A stretch of 64,000 bases of DNA from Mycobacterium sp. OAS707 (GCF_014873705.1 NZ_JADBDS010000006.1:372001-436000); one strand, 5' to 3'. Positions 32,155 through 41,255 are shown, counted from the stretch's first letter. Numbers and translations: made by a program. The notes: generated by a model not told the origin, from the sequence alone.

Positions 32155-34137
32155 CCTCAGCGCCGCCGTCAATTCGGCAATAGTTGTGACGGGCAGATCG
32201 CACACCCGGCCGCGGCACACGTACGCGGCGTCGGCGCCGTCAACCCTGTCGCGGTCCAGCAGGAGCGGCGAGGAGTTGACCGGTCCGCCGACGACAACTG
32301 CTCCCCCAGGCGCCAATTCGCGTGCAGCAGAGAGCAATTGCGAATGCGGCGGATCGCAAGCCACCGCGATCTGGATCGGCCCGCGCACCGCGGCTTCGGC
32401 GACCGCCAGCCAGTGTCCACCCGAGCGGGCCAACCGGGCGAGAATCGGCGTCGCGCCGGCCAACGTGGCCTCTGCCGCCGCGGCGTAGCGCTCGGGATGC
32501 GGTGCCAGGTGAGCGGCCAGCTGTAGCGCCTCGGCGATCGACGAGGCTCCCGACGGTGTGGCCCCGTCCAGCGGGTCGGCGGGCCGGACCATCAGCTGCT
32601 CGGCGTCGTCGGCGGTGTCGAACCAACGGCCGTCGGTGTCGGGGTCGACGAAATGATCGAGCGCGATGTCGAGCAGCCCGGTGGCCGACTCCAGCCAGGA
32701 CTCTTCGCCCGTCAGCTGATACAGCGTCAACAGTGCGGTCGCCAGCGTCGCGTGGTCTTCGAGGATCGCGGCACTGTCGCCGACACGGCCGCCGAGGCTG
32801 GCGCGCCGCAACCGGCCGTCGACAAGGTGCAGGTCGAGGATCGAGCGCGCGCATTGCGTTGCCGCACCGAGGAATCCGTGCCGACCCAACGCCACACTCG
32901 CCTCGGCGAGGGCGGTGATCGCCAAGCCGTTCCATGCGGTGACGACCTTGTCGTCGCGGCCGGGCTGCGGCCGGGTCAGCCGTGCGGTCAGTAGCTTGCC
33001 GCGCACCCGCTCGAATCTGACTGGGTCGTCCGGATCGACCGGCAACTGCAACACCGAGCTGCCGTGCTCGAAGGTCCCTTCCGCTGTGACGTTGAAAAGC
33101 GCTGCAGCCCAAAGTCCGTCGTCATCACCGAGCACGTCGCGAAGCTGTGCTGGATTCCAGACGTAGGTCAGGCCCTCTTCACCGTCGGCGTCGGCGTCCA
33201 ACGACGAGACGAACATGCCGCCAACACTCAGCTCGTCGATGATGAAGCGGGCGGTCTGCTGGGCAACCCTGCGCGCCAACGAGTTTCCGCTGCGCCTGGC
33301 CCAGTGCGCATACACCCGAAGCAGCAGCGCATTGTCGTACAGCATCTTCTCGAAGTGCGGCACCACCCACGACGCGTCGACGCTGTAACGGGCGAAACCG
33401 CCGGCCAGCTGGTCATAGATGCCGCCGCGCGCCATCGCGGTGCAGGTCCGCTCGACGGTGTCCAACGGCAAAATGTCGCCGGTGCGTTCGTGGTTGCGCA
33501 GCAGCGCTTCCAGCAGAGCCGACGGCGGAAACTTCGGCGCGCCACCAAATCCGCCGCGCTCGACATCCTCGTCCTGCAGCGCCGCGGCGACCGCGTGATC
33601 GCACAGCGCCGGCTGCACCGGCGGACCTCCGCCCGGCAAGCCGGAGGCCATCGACCGCAGTTCGCCCGCGATCCGGTCGGAGGCTTCCTCGACCTCAGAA
33701 CGCCTGCTGCGCCACGTGTCGGTGACGGCAGCCAACAGCTGCAGGAAATTCGGCTTCGGGTAATAGGTCCCGCAGAAGAACGGCCTGCCATCCGGCGTCA
33801 GGAAGCACGTCATCGGCCAGCCGCCCTGCCCGGTCAGCGCGACCGTCGCATTCATGTACACGGCGTCGAGGTCGGGCCGCTCCTCGCGATCGACCTTGAT
33901 GTTGACGAAGCCCTCGTTCATCACCGCGGCCACCTGGTCATCCTCGAACGACTCGTGTGCCATCACGTGACACCAGTGGCAGGCGGCATATCCGATCGAC
34001 AGCAGGATCGGCACGTCGCGCTCGGCCGCCTCGGCCAGTGCCTCGGGAGTCCATTGCCGCCAGTGCACCGGGTTGTCGGCGTGCTGGCGCAGATAGGGGC
34101 TGGTCGCCTCCGAAAGGGTGTTACCCGCCGGGCTCAC
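32152..34137 (-). CDS. thioredoxin-fold DUF255 protein (YyaL/SSP411 family)
   Basis: 661 residues. The N-terminal thioredoxin-like domain holds ACHWCHVMAHESF (a C-H-W-C redox motif) and GQGGWPMTCFLTPDG. A long alpha/alpha toroid resembling glycosidase folds follows (GGIYDQLAGGFARYSVD, VPHFEKMLYDNA). This is the YyaL/spermatogenesis-associated 20 layout, and M. tuberculosis Rv1084 is the syntenic gene. The biochemical role is unknown. GTG 34137 overlaps the preceding gene by 17 bp, so the gene is likely translated as part of the mca operon. Confidence 0.92.
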   Translation of the reverse strand: MSPAGNTLSEATSPYLRQHADNPVHWRQWTPEALAEAAERDVPILLSIGYAACHWCHVMAHESFEDDQVAAVMNEGFVNIKVDREERPDLDAVYMNATVALTGQGGWPMTCFLTPDGRPFFCGTYYPKPNFLQLLAAVTDTWRSRRSEVEEASDRIAGELRSMASGLPGGGPPVQPALCDHAVAAALQDEDVERGGFGGAPKFPPSALLEALLRNHERTGDILPLDTVERTCTAMARGGIYDQLAGGFARYSVDASWVVPHFEKMLYDNALLLRVYAHWARRSGNSLARRVAQQTARFIIDELSVGGMFVSSLDADADGEEGLTYVWNPAQLRDVLGDDDGLWAAALFNVTAEGTFEHGSSVLQLPVDPDDPVRFERVRGKLLTARLTRPQPGRDDKVVTAWNGLAITALAEASVALGRHGFLGAATQCARSILDLHLVDGRLRRASLGGRVGDSAAILEDHATLATALLTLYQLTGEESWLESATGLLDIALDHFVDPDTDGRWFDTADDAEQLMVRPADPLDGATPSGASSIAEALQLAAHLAPHPERYAAAAEATLAGATPILARLARSGGHWLAVAEAAVRGPIQIAVACDPPHSQLLSAARELAPGGAVVVGGPVNSSPLLLDRDRVDGADAAYVCRGRVCDLPVTTIAELTAALR

Positions 34138-34348
34138 TCTTGTGATCCTCGTCGAGCGACTGGTCCGGCTCGGAGTCGAACGACTTCGGCAGCTTGCGCA
34201 GATGCCGGTTCATCGACCACACCAACGCGAACGTGCCGATCAACAACAGCACGATGATGACGAGCCCGAACGGGCTGGCCTTGCCGAAGTCCGGGCCGGT
34301 GTTGCGAGGAGCGTCGTCGGCGAGAAACGTGGCGAGTAGATAGTTCAC
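34121..34348 (-). CDS. small single-pass membrane protein downstream of mca
   Basis: 75 residues with one transmembrane helix (about 28-46, GLVIIVLLLIGTFALVWSM) and an acidic C-terminal tail (PDQSLDEDHKSEPGG). It corresponds by order to Rv1083. It starts at GTG 34348 overlapping the mca stop as GTGA and ends 17 bp inside the DUF255 gene. Its conserved place suggests a joint role with Mca or the thioredoxin-like protein; no function is known. Confidence 0.85.
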   Translation of the reverse strand: MNYLLATFLADDAPRNTGPDFGKASPFGLVIIVLLLIGTFALVWSMNRHLRKLPKSFDSEPDQSLDEDHKSEPGG

Positions 34349-35217
34349 TTGGCATCCTCGATGCCCGCGAACAGGTCGGTTTCCGGCAACGAAACCGGCA
34401 CTCGCGAGCGTGCGAGCTCGAATTCCTCAGTGGGCCAAAGCCTTTGCTGCCACTCCATCGGAGTGGCGAAGAAGAAGCTGTTGGGATCGATCTGGGTGGC
34501 GTGGGCGCGAAGTGCGTCGTCGCGCTGCGGGAAGTACTTCGCACACTCGATGCGGGTCGTCACCCGCTTGTCGAAGATGTCGTGGTCGGCGTCCCACTGC
34601 TCGAGCCACTTGGCGAACGGGCCCTCCTGGCCGTGTTTGGCGAACTCGTCCTGCAGCAGCTGCATGCGTTTACGCAGAAAACCGTGGTTGTAGTACAGCT
34701 TGAGCACGTCCCACGGCTCGCCCGCGTCGGGGTAGCGCAGATAATCAGCCGCGGCCTCGTAGGCGGCCACCGAAACCTGATGGGTGCGAATGTGATCGGG
34801 ATGCGGATAGCCGCCGTTCTCGTCGTACGTCGTCATCACATGCGGCTTGAACTTACGGATCACGCGCACCAGTTCCTCGACGGGCTCCTCGAGCGGAACG
34901 ACGCCAAGGCAGCCGTCGGGCAGCGGGGGCGGCGGGTCACCCTCCGGCAGGCCGGAGTCGATGAAACCCAGCCAGTGGTGCTCGACGCCGAGGATCTCGG
35001 CGGCCTTGGCCATCTCGTCGCGGCGGATCTCGGCCATCCGGCCGTGCACGTCCGGCAGGTCCATCGCGGGGTTGAGGATGTCGCCGCGCTCGCCGCCGGT
35101 CAGCGTCACCACCATCACGCGCACGCCCTCGTCGGCGTACCGCGCCATCGTCGCGGCACCCTTGCTGGACTCGTCGTCCGGGTGGGCGTGCACCGCCATC
35201 AACCGCAGCTCGCTCAA
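34345..35217 (-). CDS. mca: mycothiol S-conjugate amidase
   Basis: 290 residues of the LmbE/MshB deacetylase family. It cleaves mycothiol conjugates to mercapturic acids for detoxification. Zinc-site motifs: AVHAHPDDESS near the N-terminus and GGYPHPDHIRTH in the middle; GGERGDI is also typical. The TTG start at 35217 gives the family N-terminus SELRLMAVHAHPDDES and matches the M. tuberculosis length, though ATG 35244 is also open. It heads the operon with the small membrane protein and DUF255 gene and is divergent from DUF4307. Confidence 0.95.
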   Translation of the reverse strand: MSELRLMAVHAHPDDESSKGAATMARYADEGVRVMVVTLTGGERGDILNPAMDLPDVHGRMAEIRRDEMAKAAEILGVEHHWLGFIDSGLPEGDPPPPLPDGCLGVVPLEEPVEELVRVIRKFKPHVMTTYDENGGYPHPDHIRTHQVSVAAYEAAADYLRYPDAGEPWDVLKLYYNHGFLRKRMQLLQDEFAKHGQEGPFAKWLEQWDADHDIFDKRVTTRIECAKYFPQRDDALRAHATQIDPNSFFFATPMEWQQRLWPTEEFELARSRVPVSLPETDLFAGIEDAK

Positions 35218-35308
35218 CCTGTTCTCTTTCACCTGTGCAGACATTCCGAGACGGTTCAACCATCACGGGTGCCCCTATAGTTCCAGCACTAGTACATCTA
35301 TCCGACCG

Positions 35309-35749
35309 ATGGGTTTGCAAAACGAGATGATCGAGCGTCCCACGGCCCGCTACGGGCGGCAGCGGCTGTCGCGAGCCAACCGCCGCTGGATCGCCATCGG
35401 CCTGGGCCTGCTGGTCCTCGGAGCCGGCATTGCGATCGCCATGATCGCTTCGCAGCGGCTCGGCACCGGCGAGGTCAAGGGTGAGTTGGGCGGCTATCAG
35501 CTGCTCGACGACCAAACGGTGCAGGTGACGGTCACCGTGACCCGTGACGACCCGTCCCGACCGGCGGTGTGCATCGTGCGGGCCCGCTCGATCGACGGCA
35601 GCGAAACCGGCCGCCGTGAGTTGCTGGTCGGTCCGTCGACGCAGAAGACCGTGCAGGTGACGACGGTGGTCAAGACCAGCAAACCCCCGGTGGTGGGCGA
35701 CGTCTACGGTTGCGGCACCGACGTGCCGTCCTACCTGGTGACCTCCTAA
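35309..35749 (+). CDS. DUF4307 membrane protein
   Basis: About 146 residues. It has one transmembrane helix (about 33-53, IGLGLLVLGAGIAIAMIAS) followed by an extracytoplasmic beta-rich domain with QVTVTVTRDDPSRPAVCIV and the closing YGCGTDVPSYL. This is the DUF4307 pattern, Rv1081c by order. Start is ATG 35309 or ATG 35327; neither has a good ribosome site. It lies between mca and greA as in other mycobacteria. Function unknown. Confidence 0.85.
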   Translation: MGLQNEMIERPTARYGRQRLSRANRRWIAIGLGLLVLGAGIAIAMIASQRLGTGEVKGELGGYQLLDDQTVQVTVTVTRDDPSRPAVCIVRARSIDGSETGRRELLVGPSTQKTVQVTTVVKTSKPPVVGDVYGCGTDVPSYLVTS

Positions 35750-35818
35750 AACAGCACGCAGAAGTCGGTGCGACAAACGGCGAGCAGCCGAAACGTGAAA
35801 ATCCGCTGTCCCGGCGGT

Positions 35819-35989
35819 GTTAGACTAGTCAGATACACGGTTCCTGCTGGGAGCCGTGTATTGCTGCTTTTAGTGCGCGGATTAGGCGTTGACCATAGCG
35901 GCAATACACGCAAGAAGCTCCCGGCGCCGTAGACACGAGACTTCTTACGCGAACAAGCGCGAGAGCAACGACGAGGGGAGCGCGACGAC
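35819..35989 (+). promoter_or_regulatory. greA promoter and structured 5' leader with competing hairpins
   Basis: The extended -10 TGTTAGACT ends at 35826, predicting a start near 35833 and a leader of about 157 nt. Hairpin 1 pairs 35833-35844 with 35850-35861 (12 bp, 5-nt loop) at the very 5' end. Hairpin 2 pairs 35855-35868 with 35897-35910 (14 bp with one G-U), using part of the right arm of hairpin 1. The two cannot form together. This looks like an attenuator or sensor, but no known riboswitch class is recognised. Confidence 0.5.
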
Positions 35990-36484
35990 ATGACCGACAC
36001 CCAGGTCACCTGGCTGACGCAGGAGGCGTACGACCGGCTGAAGGCCGAGCTCGATCAGCTGATCGCCAATCGACCGATCATCGCAGCCGAGATCAACGAC
36101 CGTCGCGAAGAGGGCGACCTGCGCGAGAACGGCGGCTATCACGCCGCCCGCGAGGAGCAGGGCCAGCAGGAGGCCCGCATCCGTCAGCTGCAGGAGCTGC
36201 TGAACAACGCCAAGGTGGGCGAGGCTCCCAAGCAGTCCGGCGTGGCGCTGCCCGGCTCGGTGGTCAAGGTCTACTACGACGACGACAAGAGCGACACCGA
36301 GACGTTCCTGATCGCCACCCGCCAGGAGGGCGTTTCGGACGGCAAGCTCGAGGTGTACTCCCCGAACTCGCCGCTTGGCGGCGCGTTGATCGACGCGAAG
36401 GTCGGCGAGACCCGCAGCTATCAGGTGCCCAACGGCAACACCGTCAAGGTCACGCTGGTCAGCGCCGAGCCGTACCACTCCTAG
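35990..36484 (+). CDS. greA: transcription elongation factor GreA
   Basis: 164 residues. The N-terminal coiled coil carries the acidic tip (EEGDLRENGGYHAAREEQG, with D-L-R-E-N) that reaches RNA polymerase's secondary channel and stimulates cleavage of backtracked RNA. The C-terminal FKBP-like domain includes SPNSPLGGALIDAKVGE. GAGGGGAG precedes the ATG by about 8 bp. The 240-bp region upstream holds a structured leader. A short GC hairpin (36485-36498) follows the stop. Confidence 0.96.
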   Translation: MTDTQVTWLTQEAYDRLKAELDQLIANRPIIAAEINDRREEGDLRENGGYHAAREEQGQQEARIRQLQELLNNAKVGEAPKQSGVALPGSVVKVYYDDDKSDTETFLIATRQEGVSDGKLEVYSPNSPLGGALIDAKVGETRSYQVPNGNTVKVTLVSAEPYHS

Positions 36485-36511
36485 GCCGCGACCGCGGCTC
36501 GGCCGCTGGTT

Positions 36512-36523
36512 TACAGTCCGCCT
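36512..36523 (+). promoter_or_regulatory. putative leaderless promoter of the GPP34 gene
   Basis: TACAGT (36512-36517) ends 6 nt before the ATG at 36524. No Shine-Dalgarno site is present. Confidence 0.5.
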
Positions 36524-37189
36524 ATGGCGCAGATCGCCGAGGACCTCTTTCTGCTACTGGTGGACAACGCGTCCGCACAGCCGGGTCTCGACCGCGTGCG
36601 CCGCGAGCGGGTACTCACCGGCGCGGTGCTACTCGATCTTGCGCACGCCTGCCGAATCCGGCCCGCGATGGCCGGTGAGCCGGTCGAGACGGGCCGGCTG
36701 GTGGCGTTATCGGTGCCCGGCCCAATGGATCCCGTCGTCGCGCCCGCGTTCGAGCTGCTGCAGCGACGGCCGCTGCGTCCGGCGACCGCGGTCAAGCGGC
36801 TGTCCAAGCACACCGAGGAGAACCTCGCCAACTATCTGGAGTACATGGGCCAGATCCGCCGTGTTCGGTTGAACTCCAGGCGGTTTGGTCAGCCCTACGC
36901 GTGGCCCCTGACCAACAGGGAGCGGGTTGCGCACGCGCGCTCCGCGCTGCTGGCATCGTTGTTCGATCGCAGACCGCCTGCCCCGGCGACAGCGGCGATC
37001 ATCTCGCTGCTGCACGCCGTCGACGGGCTCGGGGCGCTGCTGAGCCTCAATGACCGCGGCTGGCGGTGGGTGCACGCCCGGGCGGGCGAAATCGCAATGG
37101 GCAGTTGGGTCGACGAATATCCGACCGCACTGCCCGAGGTGAATCTGGCGATCACCGCTTCGGCGGTTCGGGGGGCGCTAGCTTCTTAG
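36524..37189 (+). CDS. GPP34 (GOLPH3/Vps74) family protein
   Basis: 221 residues with the GPP34 start IAEDLFLLLVDNASAQP, then the helical repeats RERVLTGAVLLDLAHACRI and NRERVAHARSALLASLF. Eukaryotic GOLPH3 binds phosphatidylinositol 4-phosphate and sorts Golgi glycosyltransferases; actinobacterial members have no known role. It could be a peripheral membrane protein with a lipid-binding function. Its last 12 bp overlap the convergent metB gene. I do not recall it at this place in M. tuberculosis, so it may be a lineage-specific insertion. Confidence 0.85.
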   Translation: MAQIAEDLFLLLVDNASAQPGLDRVRRERVLTGAVLLDLAHACRIRPAMAGEPVETGRLVALSVPGPMDPVVAPAFELLQRRPLRPATAVKRLSKHTEENLANYLEYMGQIRRVRLNSRRFGQPYAWPLTNRERVAHARSALLASLFDRRPPAPATAAIISLLHAVDGLGALLSLNDRGWRWVHARAGEIAMGSWVDEYPTALPEVNLAITASAVRGALAS

Positions 37190-38332
37190 CGCCTGCTCCA
37201 CGTCGGCGAGCAGGTCGGCGGGATCCTCGATGCCGACCGACAGCCGCACCAGGTCGTCGGGCACCTCCAGTTGAGAGCCCGCCGTCGACGCGTGCGTCAT
37301 CGCGCCGGGATACTCGATCAGCGACTCCACTCCGCCAAGGGACTCGGCAAGGATGAAAATCTCTGTCCGAGAGCAGAAGTCGTGTGCTGCCTGCGGGCCG
37401 CCGCGCATCCTCACCGACACCATGCCGCCGAACGCGCTCATCTGCCGCTTGGCCACTTCGTGGCCGGGATGGCTGGACAGCCCTGGGTAGAGCACAGTTT
37501 CGACGGCGGGGTGGCTGTCGAGGAATTCGGCGACTGCGGTGGCATTCTCGCTGTGCCGCTGCATCCGCAGCACCAGCGTCTTGAGCCCGCGCATGGTCAG
37601 GTAGGCGTCGAATGGGCCCGGCACCCCACCCGCACCGTTCTGCAGAAAGGCGAAGGCGGTGTCGAGTTCTTCGTCGTTGGTCAGCAGCGCGCCGCCCACC
37701 ACATCGGAGTGTCCGCCGATGTACTTGGTGGTCGAATGCAGCACGATATCTGCACCGAGCGTGAGCGGCTGCTGCAGCGCCGGCGAGGCAAAGGTGTTGT
37801 CCACCAACACCTTTGTGCTCGACGGGGCCGCCAGTTGCGCGATCGCGGCGATGTCGGCGATCGAAAGCAGCGGGTTGGTCGGCGTCTCTACCCAGATCAA
37901 CCGCGTCTTCGGGGTGATCGCCGCACGCACCGCGTCCAGATCCGACAGCGCCACCGCGGTGTAGTCGATTCCCCACTGCGTGAACACCTTGTCGATCAGC
38001 CGGAAGGTCCCGCCGTAAGCATCGTCGGGCATGACGATGTGATCGCCTGGCCGCAGCACCGCGCGCAGCGCACAATCGGTGGCCGCCATACCCGAGGAAA
38101 ACGCCCGCCCGAACGTCGCCTCCTCCACTGCGGCAAGCGACGCCTCGAGCGCCGCGCGTGTCGGGTTGCCGGTGCGGGCGTACTCGAACCCGCCGCGCAG
38201 CCCGCCGACACCGTCCTGGGCGAACGTGGAACTCGCGTAGATCGGTGCGTTGACGGCACCGGTGCCGGGGTCGGGCCTGAATCCCGCGTGGATGGCCTTG
38301 GTGGCCAGGCCCTGGTATTTGTGCTCAGTCAT
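37178..38332 (-). CDS. metB: cystathionine gamma-synthase
   Basis: 384 residues of the Cys/Met-metabolism PLP family. The PLP lysine is in HSTTKYIGGHSD, with PTNPLLSI, DNTFASPALQQPL and RTSGGxE-like late regions. It joins O-succinyl- or O-acetyl-homoserine and cysteine to cystathionine. Family members with cystathionine gamma-lyase activity look very similar; with cbs 4 kb away the protein may run transsulfuration in either direction. ATG 38332 has TACGCT 7 nt upstream. Rv1079 by synteny. Confidence 0.93.
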   Translation of the reverse strand: MTEHKYQGLATKAIHAGFRPDPGTGAVNAPIYASSTFAQDGVGGLRGGFEYARTGNPTRAALEASLAAVEEATFGRAFSSGMAATDCALRAVLRPGDHIVMPDDAYGGTFRLIDKVFTQWGIDYTAVALSDLDAVRAAITPKTRLIWVETPTNPLLSIADIAAIAQLAAPSSTKVLVDNTFASPALQQPLTLGADIVLHSTTKYIGGHSDVVGGALLTNDEELDTAFAFLQNGAGGVPGPFDAYLTMRGLKTLVLRMQRHSENATAVAEFLDSHPAVETVLYPGLSSHPGHEVAKRQMSAFGGMVSVRMRGGPQAAHDFCSRTEIFILAESLGGVESLIEYPGAMTHASTAGSQLEVPDDLVRLSVGIEDPADLLADVEQALRS

Positions 38333-38345
38333 CCCGCTCAGCGTA
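38333..38345 (-). promoter_or_regulatory. putative leaderless promoter of metB
   Basis: On the minus strand TACGCT (38340-38345) ends 7 nt before the ATG at 38332. The opposite acyl-CoA dehydrogenase gene instead has a Shine-Dalgarno-like AGGA. Confidence 0.5.
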
Positions 38346-38386
38346 TCGAGGCCCGCGTCACTGCTTCACCGGTGTAGGAATGGACC

Positions 38387-39553
38387 ATGCCTACCCGGAT
38401 CGAAGACCTGCTCGACCTCGACACACTGCTGACGCCAGAAGACATCGAGCTGCGCCAGACCGTGCGCCGGTTCGGTGAACAGCGGCTGCGTCCACACATC
38501 GCCGACTGGTTCGAGGCCGGTGAGGTCCCGGTCCGCGAGTTGGCCGCCGACCTGGGCAAACTCGGCGTGCTGGGCATGCACTTGAAGGGCTACGGCTGCG
38601 GCGGCTCGACTGCGACGGCCTACGGGCTGGTGTGCCAGGAGCTTGAAGCCGTCGACTCCGGGTTGCGCAGCCTGGTCTCGGTGCAGGGGTCGCTGGCGAT
38701 GTTCGCGATCTACCGCTGGGGCAGTGAGGAGCAGCGCAACCAGTGGCTGCCCGCGATGGCAACCGGCGACGTCATCGGCTGCTTCGGGCTGACCGAGCCG
38801 GACTTCGGGTCCAACCCCGGCGGCATGCGCACCACCGCGCGCCGTGACGGATCCGACTGGATCCTCAACGGTTCGAAGATGTGGATCACCAACGGCTCGG
38901 TGGCCGACGTCGCGATTGTGTGGGCGCGCTCCAAGGAAGGCATCGTCGGCTTTGTCGTGCCCGCAGGCACCAAGGGCTTTTCGGCGCGCGACATGACCCA
39001 CAAGCTGTCCCTGCGCGCGTCGGTCACCTCAGAGCTGCATCTCGACGACGTGCGATTGCCCGCCGACGCCCAATTGCCCGACGCCTCAGGCCTTTCGGGA
39101 CCGCTGAGCTGCTTGTCGGAGGCGAGGTTCGGCATCGTGTTCGGCAGCGTCGGCGCGGCACGCGACTGTCTGGAGACCGCACTCGACTACGTCGGCACCC
39201 GCGAGGTATTCGAAAAACCGCTTGCCGGATATCAACTGACGCAAGCCAAGATCGCCGACATGGCGGTAGAACTCGGCAAGGCGCAACTGCTCGCGCTGCA
39301 CCTGGGTCGGCTCAAGGACGACGGCAGGATCCGGCCGGAGCAGGTGAGCGTCGGCAAACTGAACAATGTGCGCGAGGCGATCAAGATCGCCCGGCAATGC
39401 CGAACACTGTTGGGCGCCAACGGAATCACGCTGGAGTATCCGGTCATCCGGCACGCCAACAACCTCGAGTCCGTGCTGACCTATGAGGGCACCTCCGAGG
39501 TGCACCAGTTGGTCATCGGAGAGGCGCTGACGGGTGTCAGCGCCTTCCGATGA
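38387..39553 (+). CDS. acyl-CoA dehydrogenase, glutaryl-CoA dehydrogenase-like
   Basis: 388 residues with the acyl-CoA dehydrogenase fold: FGLTEPDFGSNPGGM and KMWITNGSVAD in the FAD/substrate region and the catalytic Glu in LTYEGTSEVHQLVIGEALTG near the C-terminus. That terminal segment and IEDLLDLDTLLTPED at the start are typical of glutaryl-CoA dehydrogenases, which oxidise and decarboxylate glutaryl-CoA in lysine and tryptophan breakdown. FadE7 of M. tuberculosis is my closest recollection. It is divergent from metB and ends 6 bp before the convergent proline-rich gene. Confidence 0.88.
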   Translation: MPTRIEDLLDLDTLLTPEDIELRQTVRRFGEQRLRPHIADWFEAGEVPVRELAADLGKLGVLGMHLKGYGCGGSTATAYGLVCQELEAVDSGLRSLVSVQGSLAMFAIYRWGSEEQRNQWLPAMATGDVIGCFGLTEPDFGSNPGGMRTTARRDGSDWILNGSKMWITNGSVADVAIVWARSKEGIVGFVVPAGTKGFSARDMTHKLSLRASVTSELHLDDVRLPADAQLPDASGLSGPLSCLSEARFGIVFGSVGAARDCLETALDYVGTREVFEKPLAGYQLTQAKIADMAVELGKAQLLALHLGRLKDDGRIRPEQVSVGKLNNVREAIKIARQCRTLLGANGITLEYPVIRHANNLESVLTYEGTSEVHQLVIGEALTGVSAFR

Positions 39554-39559
39554 GCCTCG

Positions 39560-40666
39560 TTACTGCTGTGGCGGTGGGCCGTACTGCTGTGGCGGTGGGC
39601 CGCCGAACTGCTGCGGCGGTCCCCCTGGCGGCAGCGGCTGCGGGTTCAGCGCGGCGGTCTGTCCGCCGGTGAGCTGCCGGTAGGCGTACACCAGATAGAG
39701 CGCGGCGACTGGGGCGGAGACCAGCACCCCGACACCGCAAACCACCAGTCCGACAACAAAGATCACCGCTGCCAGCAGCCAGGTCAGAAGCGCCTGAACG
39801 AAATTCGCCCTGGCGATCTCGATGCTGGCCTTGATGCCGTCGATCGGCGACAGGCTGCGGTCGACGATGGCGACAGTGGTGAACACGGTGAAGATCGCAA
39901 CCACGATGCCCAAAATGAAGCAGAGCGAACCGATTGCGGACGCGATGCCGACGAGCACCGTTGCAAGAACGACGCTGCCGACCATGCGGGGCTTGAAGAA
40001 CGACCCGATCGACACCGGCTGCCCGTTCGCGATGTCCAACACGCCGCCGTAATACGCCGACTGCATCGCGGCCACTGCGACCAGCATCAAGAGTCCGCCG
40101 AGCACCAACACCGCGATGCTGGCGACACCGAAGGAGCTACTCGCCGAGTACTCGAAGCCGCTGCCATACGAGTCGTAGGTGGTCACCGGGCTCGGAGCCA
40201 ACGCGAATGCGAGGCCGTAGATGACCCCGTAGAGCACGCCTGCGATCAACGCGTACACCAGCGTCGCGACGACGAGCGCCGAGGCGTTCTCCCTGAACTT
40301 GCCCCACGCCCACGAGAAGGCCTGGCCGATGTCGACCTGGGCTTGTTGCGGCGCAGGCGCATACCCACCCGGCGGCGGGTAACCCCCTGGTGGCGGGTAA
40401 CCACCCGACGAGGGCGGCGGTGGCGGCGGATACCCACTCTGTGGAGGCGGCGGATAGCTACCCGGCGGTGTCGGTGGCGGATAGCTGCCCGGCGGAGTCG
40501 GCGGTGGATAGCCCCCGCCGGGAGACTGGGGTGGCGGGTAGCCGCCGCCCGGCGGCGGTGGGTAACCACCCGGTGGCGGCGGTGGTGGGTAGCCACCCGG
40601 CGGTGGGTAACCACCCGGTGGCGGTGGCGGATTGTTCCCCGACGGAGGGGGCGGTTGATCGGTCAT
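39560..40666 (-). CDS. proline/glycine-rich membrane protein
   Basis: 368 residues. The first 110 are tandem GGYPPP-type repeats. A polytopic membrane domain follows with about five helices and soluble loops (residues about 115-335), then a second short Pro/Gln tail (PPQQFGGPPPQQYGPPPQQ). The membrane part resembles the glycerophosphoryl-diester phosphodiesterase-like membrane domain family. Function unknown. It is last in a three-gene run with two RDD proteins of similar layout and has GGAAGGG before ATG 40666. Confidence 0.85.
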   Translation of the reverse strand: MTDQPPPPSGNNPPPPPGGYPPPGGYPPPPPPGGYPPPPGGGYPPPQSPGGGYPPPTPPGSYPPPTPPGSYPPPPQSGYPPPPPPSSGGYPPPGGYPPPGGYAPAPQQAQVDIGQAFSWAWGKFRENASALVVATLVYALIAGVLYGVIYGLAFALAPSPVTTYDSYGSGFEYSASSSFGVASIAVLVLGGLLMLVAVAAMQSAYYGGVLDIANGQPVSIGSFFKPRMVGSVVLATVLVGIASAIGSLCFILGIVVAIFTVFTTVAIVDRSLSPIDGIKASIEIARANFVQALLTWLLAAVIFVVGLVVCGVGVLVSAPVAALYLVYAYRQLTGGQTAALNPQPLPPGGPPQQFGGPPPQQYGPPPQQ

Positions 40667-40679
40667 TGGCCCTTCCTGA

Positions 40680-41231
40680 TTACTGCTGCGGCCGCAGCGG
40701 TTGTGGATTGAGTGCCGACTGCTCTATCGGCACACATATCGTCGACATGATCTTGTCGGCAATGGTCTGCCGCTTGGCGTCCCACAGGGGGAAAAGAAAG
40801 CCGATATAGCAGAAGATCGCGTCGACGACGTGGGCGATCTGACGAAAGATCGACAAGCCGAAACCAATTGGCTGGCCGGTCTTCTCGCTGATCACTTTGA
40901 ACTTCATCACCGACTTACCGATGCTCTGGCCGGTGGTGCCCTGCCGGTACCCCCAGTTCCAGATCCAATAGGCCAGCGCGATGAGATACGCCAGGACGTA
41001 GACGATCAACCCGAAGGCGGTCATCGACGACGTGCAGTAGACACCGTAGTCGTACTGGCCGCTGACGCACTGGTTGTCGGCCGTGCCGAAGGCGATACCC
41101 GCTCCGATACCTATCACCACGGCGGCGGGGACGAAGTCGATGACGTATCCGACCACACGCGTAAACCAAGGCGTGTAAGCCTCTTTCGGCAACGCGGCCG
41201 CCGGCGGTGGCGGCGGTGACGGATCGGTCAC
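40680..41231 (-). CDS. RDD family membrane protein
   Basis: 183 residues with a short Pro-rich N-terminus and an RDD domain: TRVVGYVIDFVPAAVVIG (R and D of the first motif), GTTGQSIGKSVMKFKVISEK and WDAKRQTIADKIMSTICV. It has three or four transmembrane helices. The GTG start at 41231 has TGGAGATTCA before it. It is a paralogue of the upstream gene. The role of RDD proteins is unclear; some affect ion transport or envelope enzymes. Confidence 0.87.
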   Translation of the reverse strand: MTDPSPPPPPAAALPKEAYTPWFTRVVGYVIDFVPAAVVIGIGAGIAFGTADNQCVSGQYDYGVYCTSSMTAFGLIVYVLAYLIALAYWIWNWGYRQGTTGQSIGKSVMKFKVISEKTGQPIGFGLSIFRQIAHVVDAIFCYIGFLFPLWDAKRQTIADKIMSTICVPIEQSALNPQPLRPQQ

Positions 41232-41255
41232 TGAATCTCCAGGAGTCGCCGGTAG

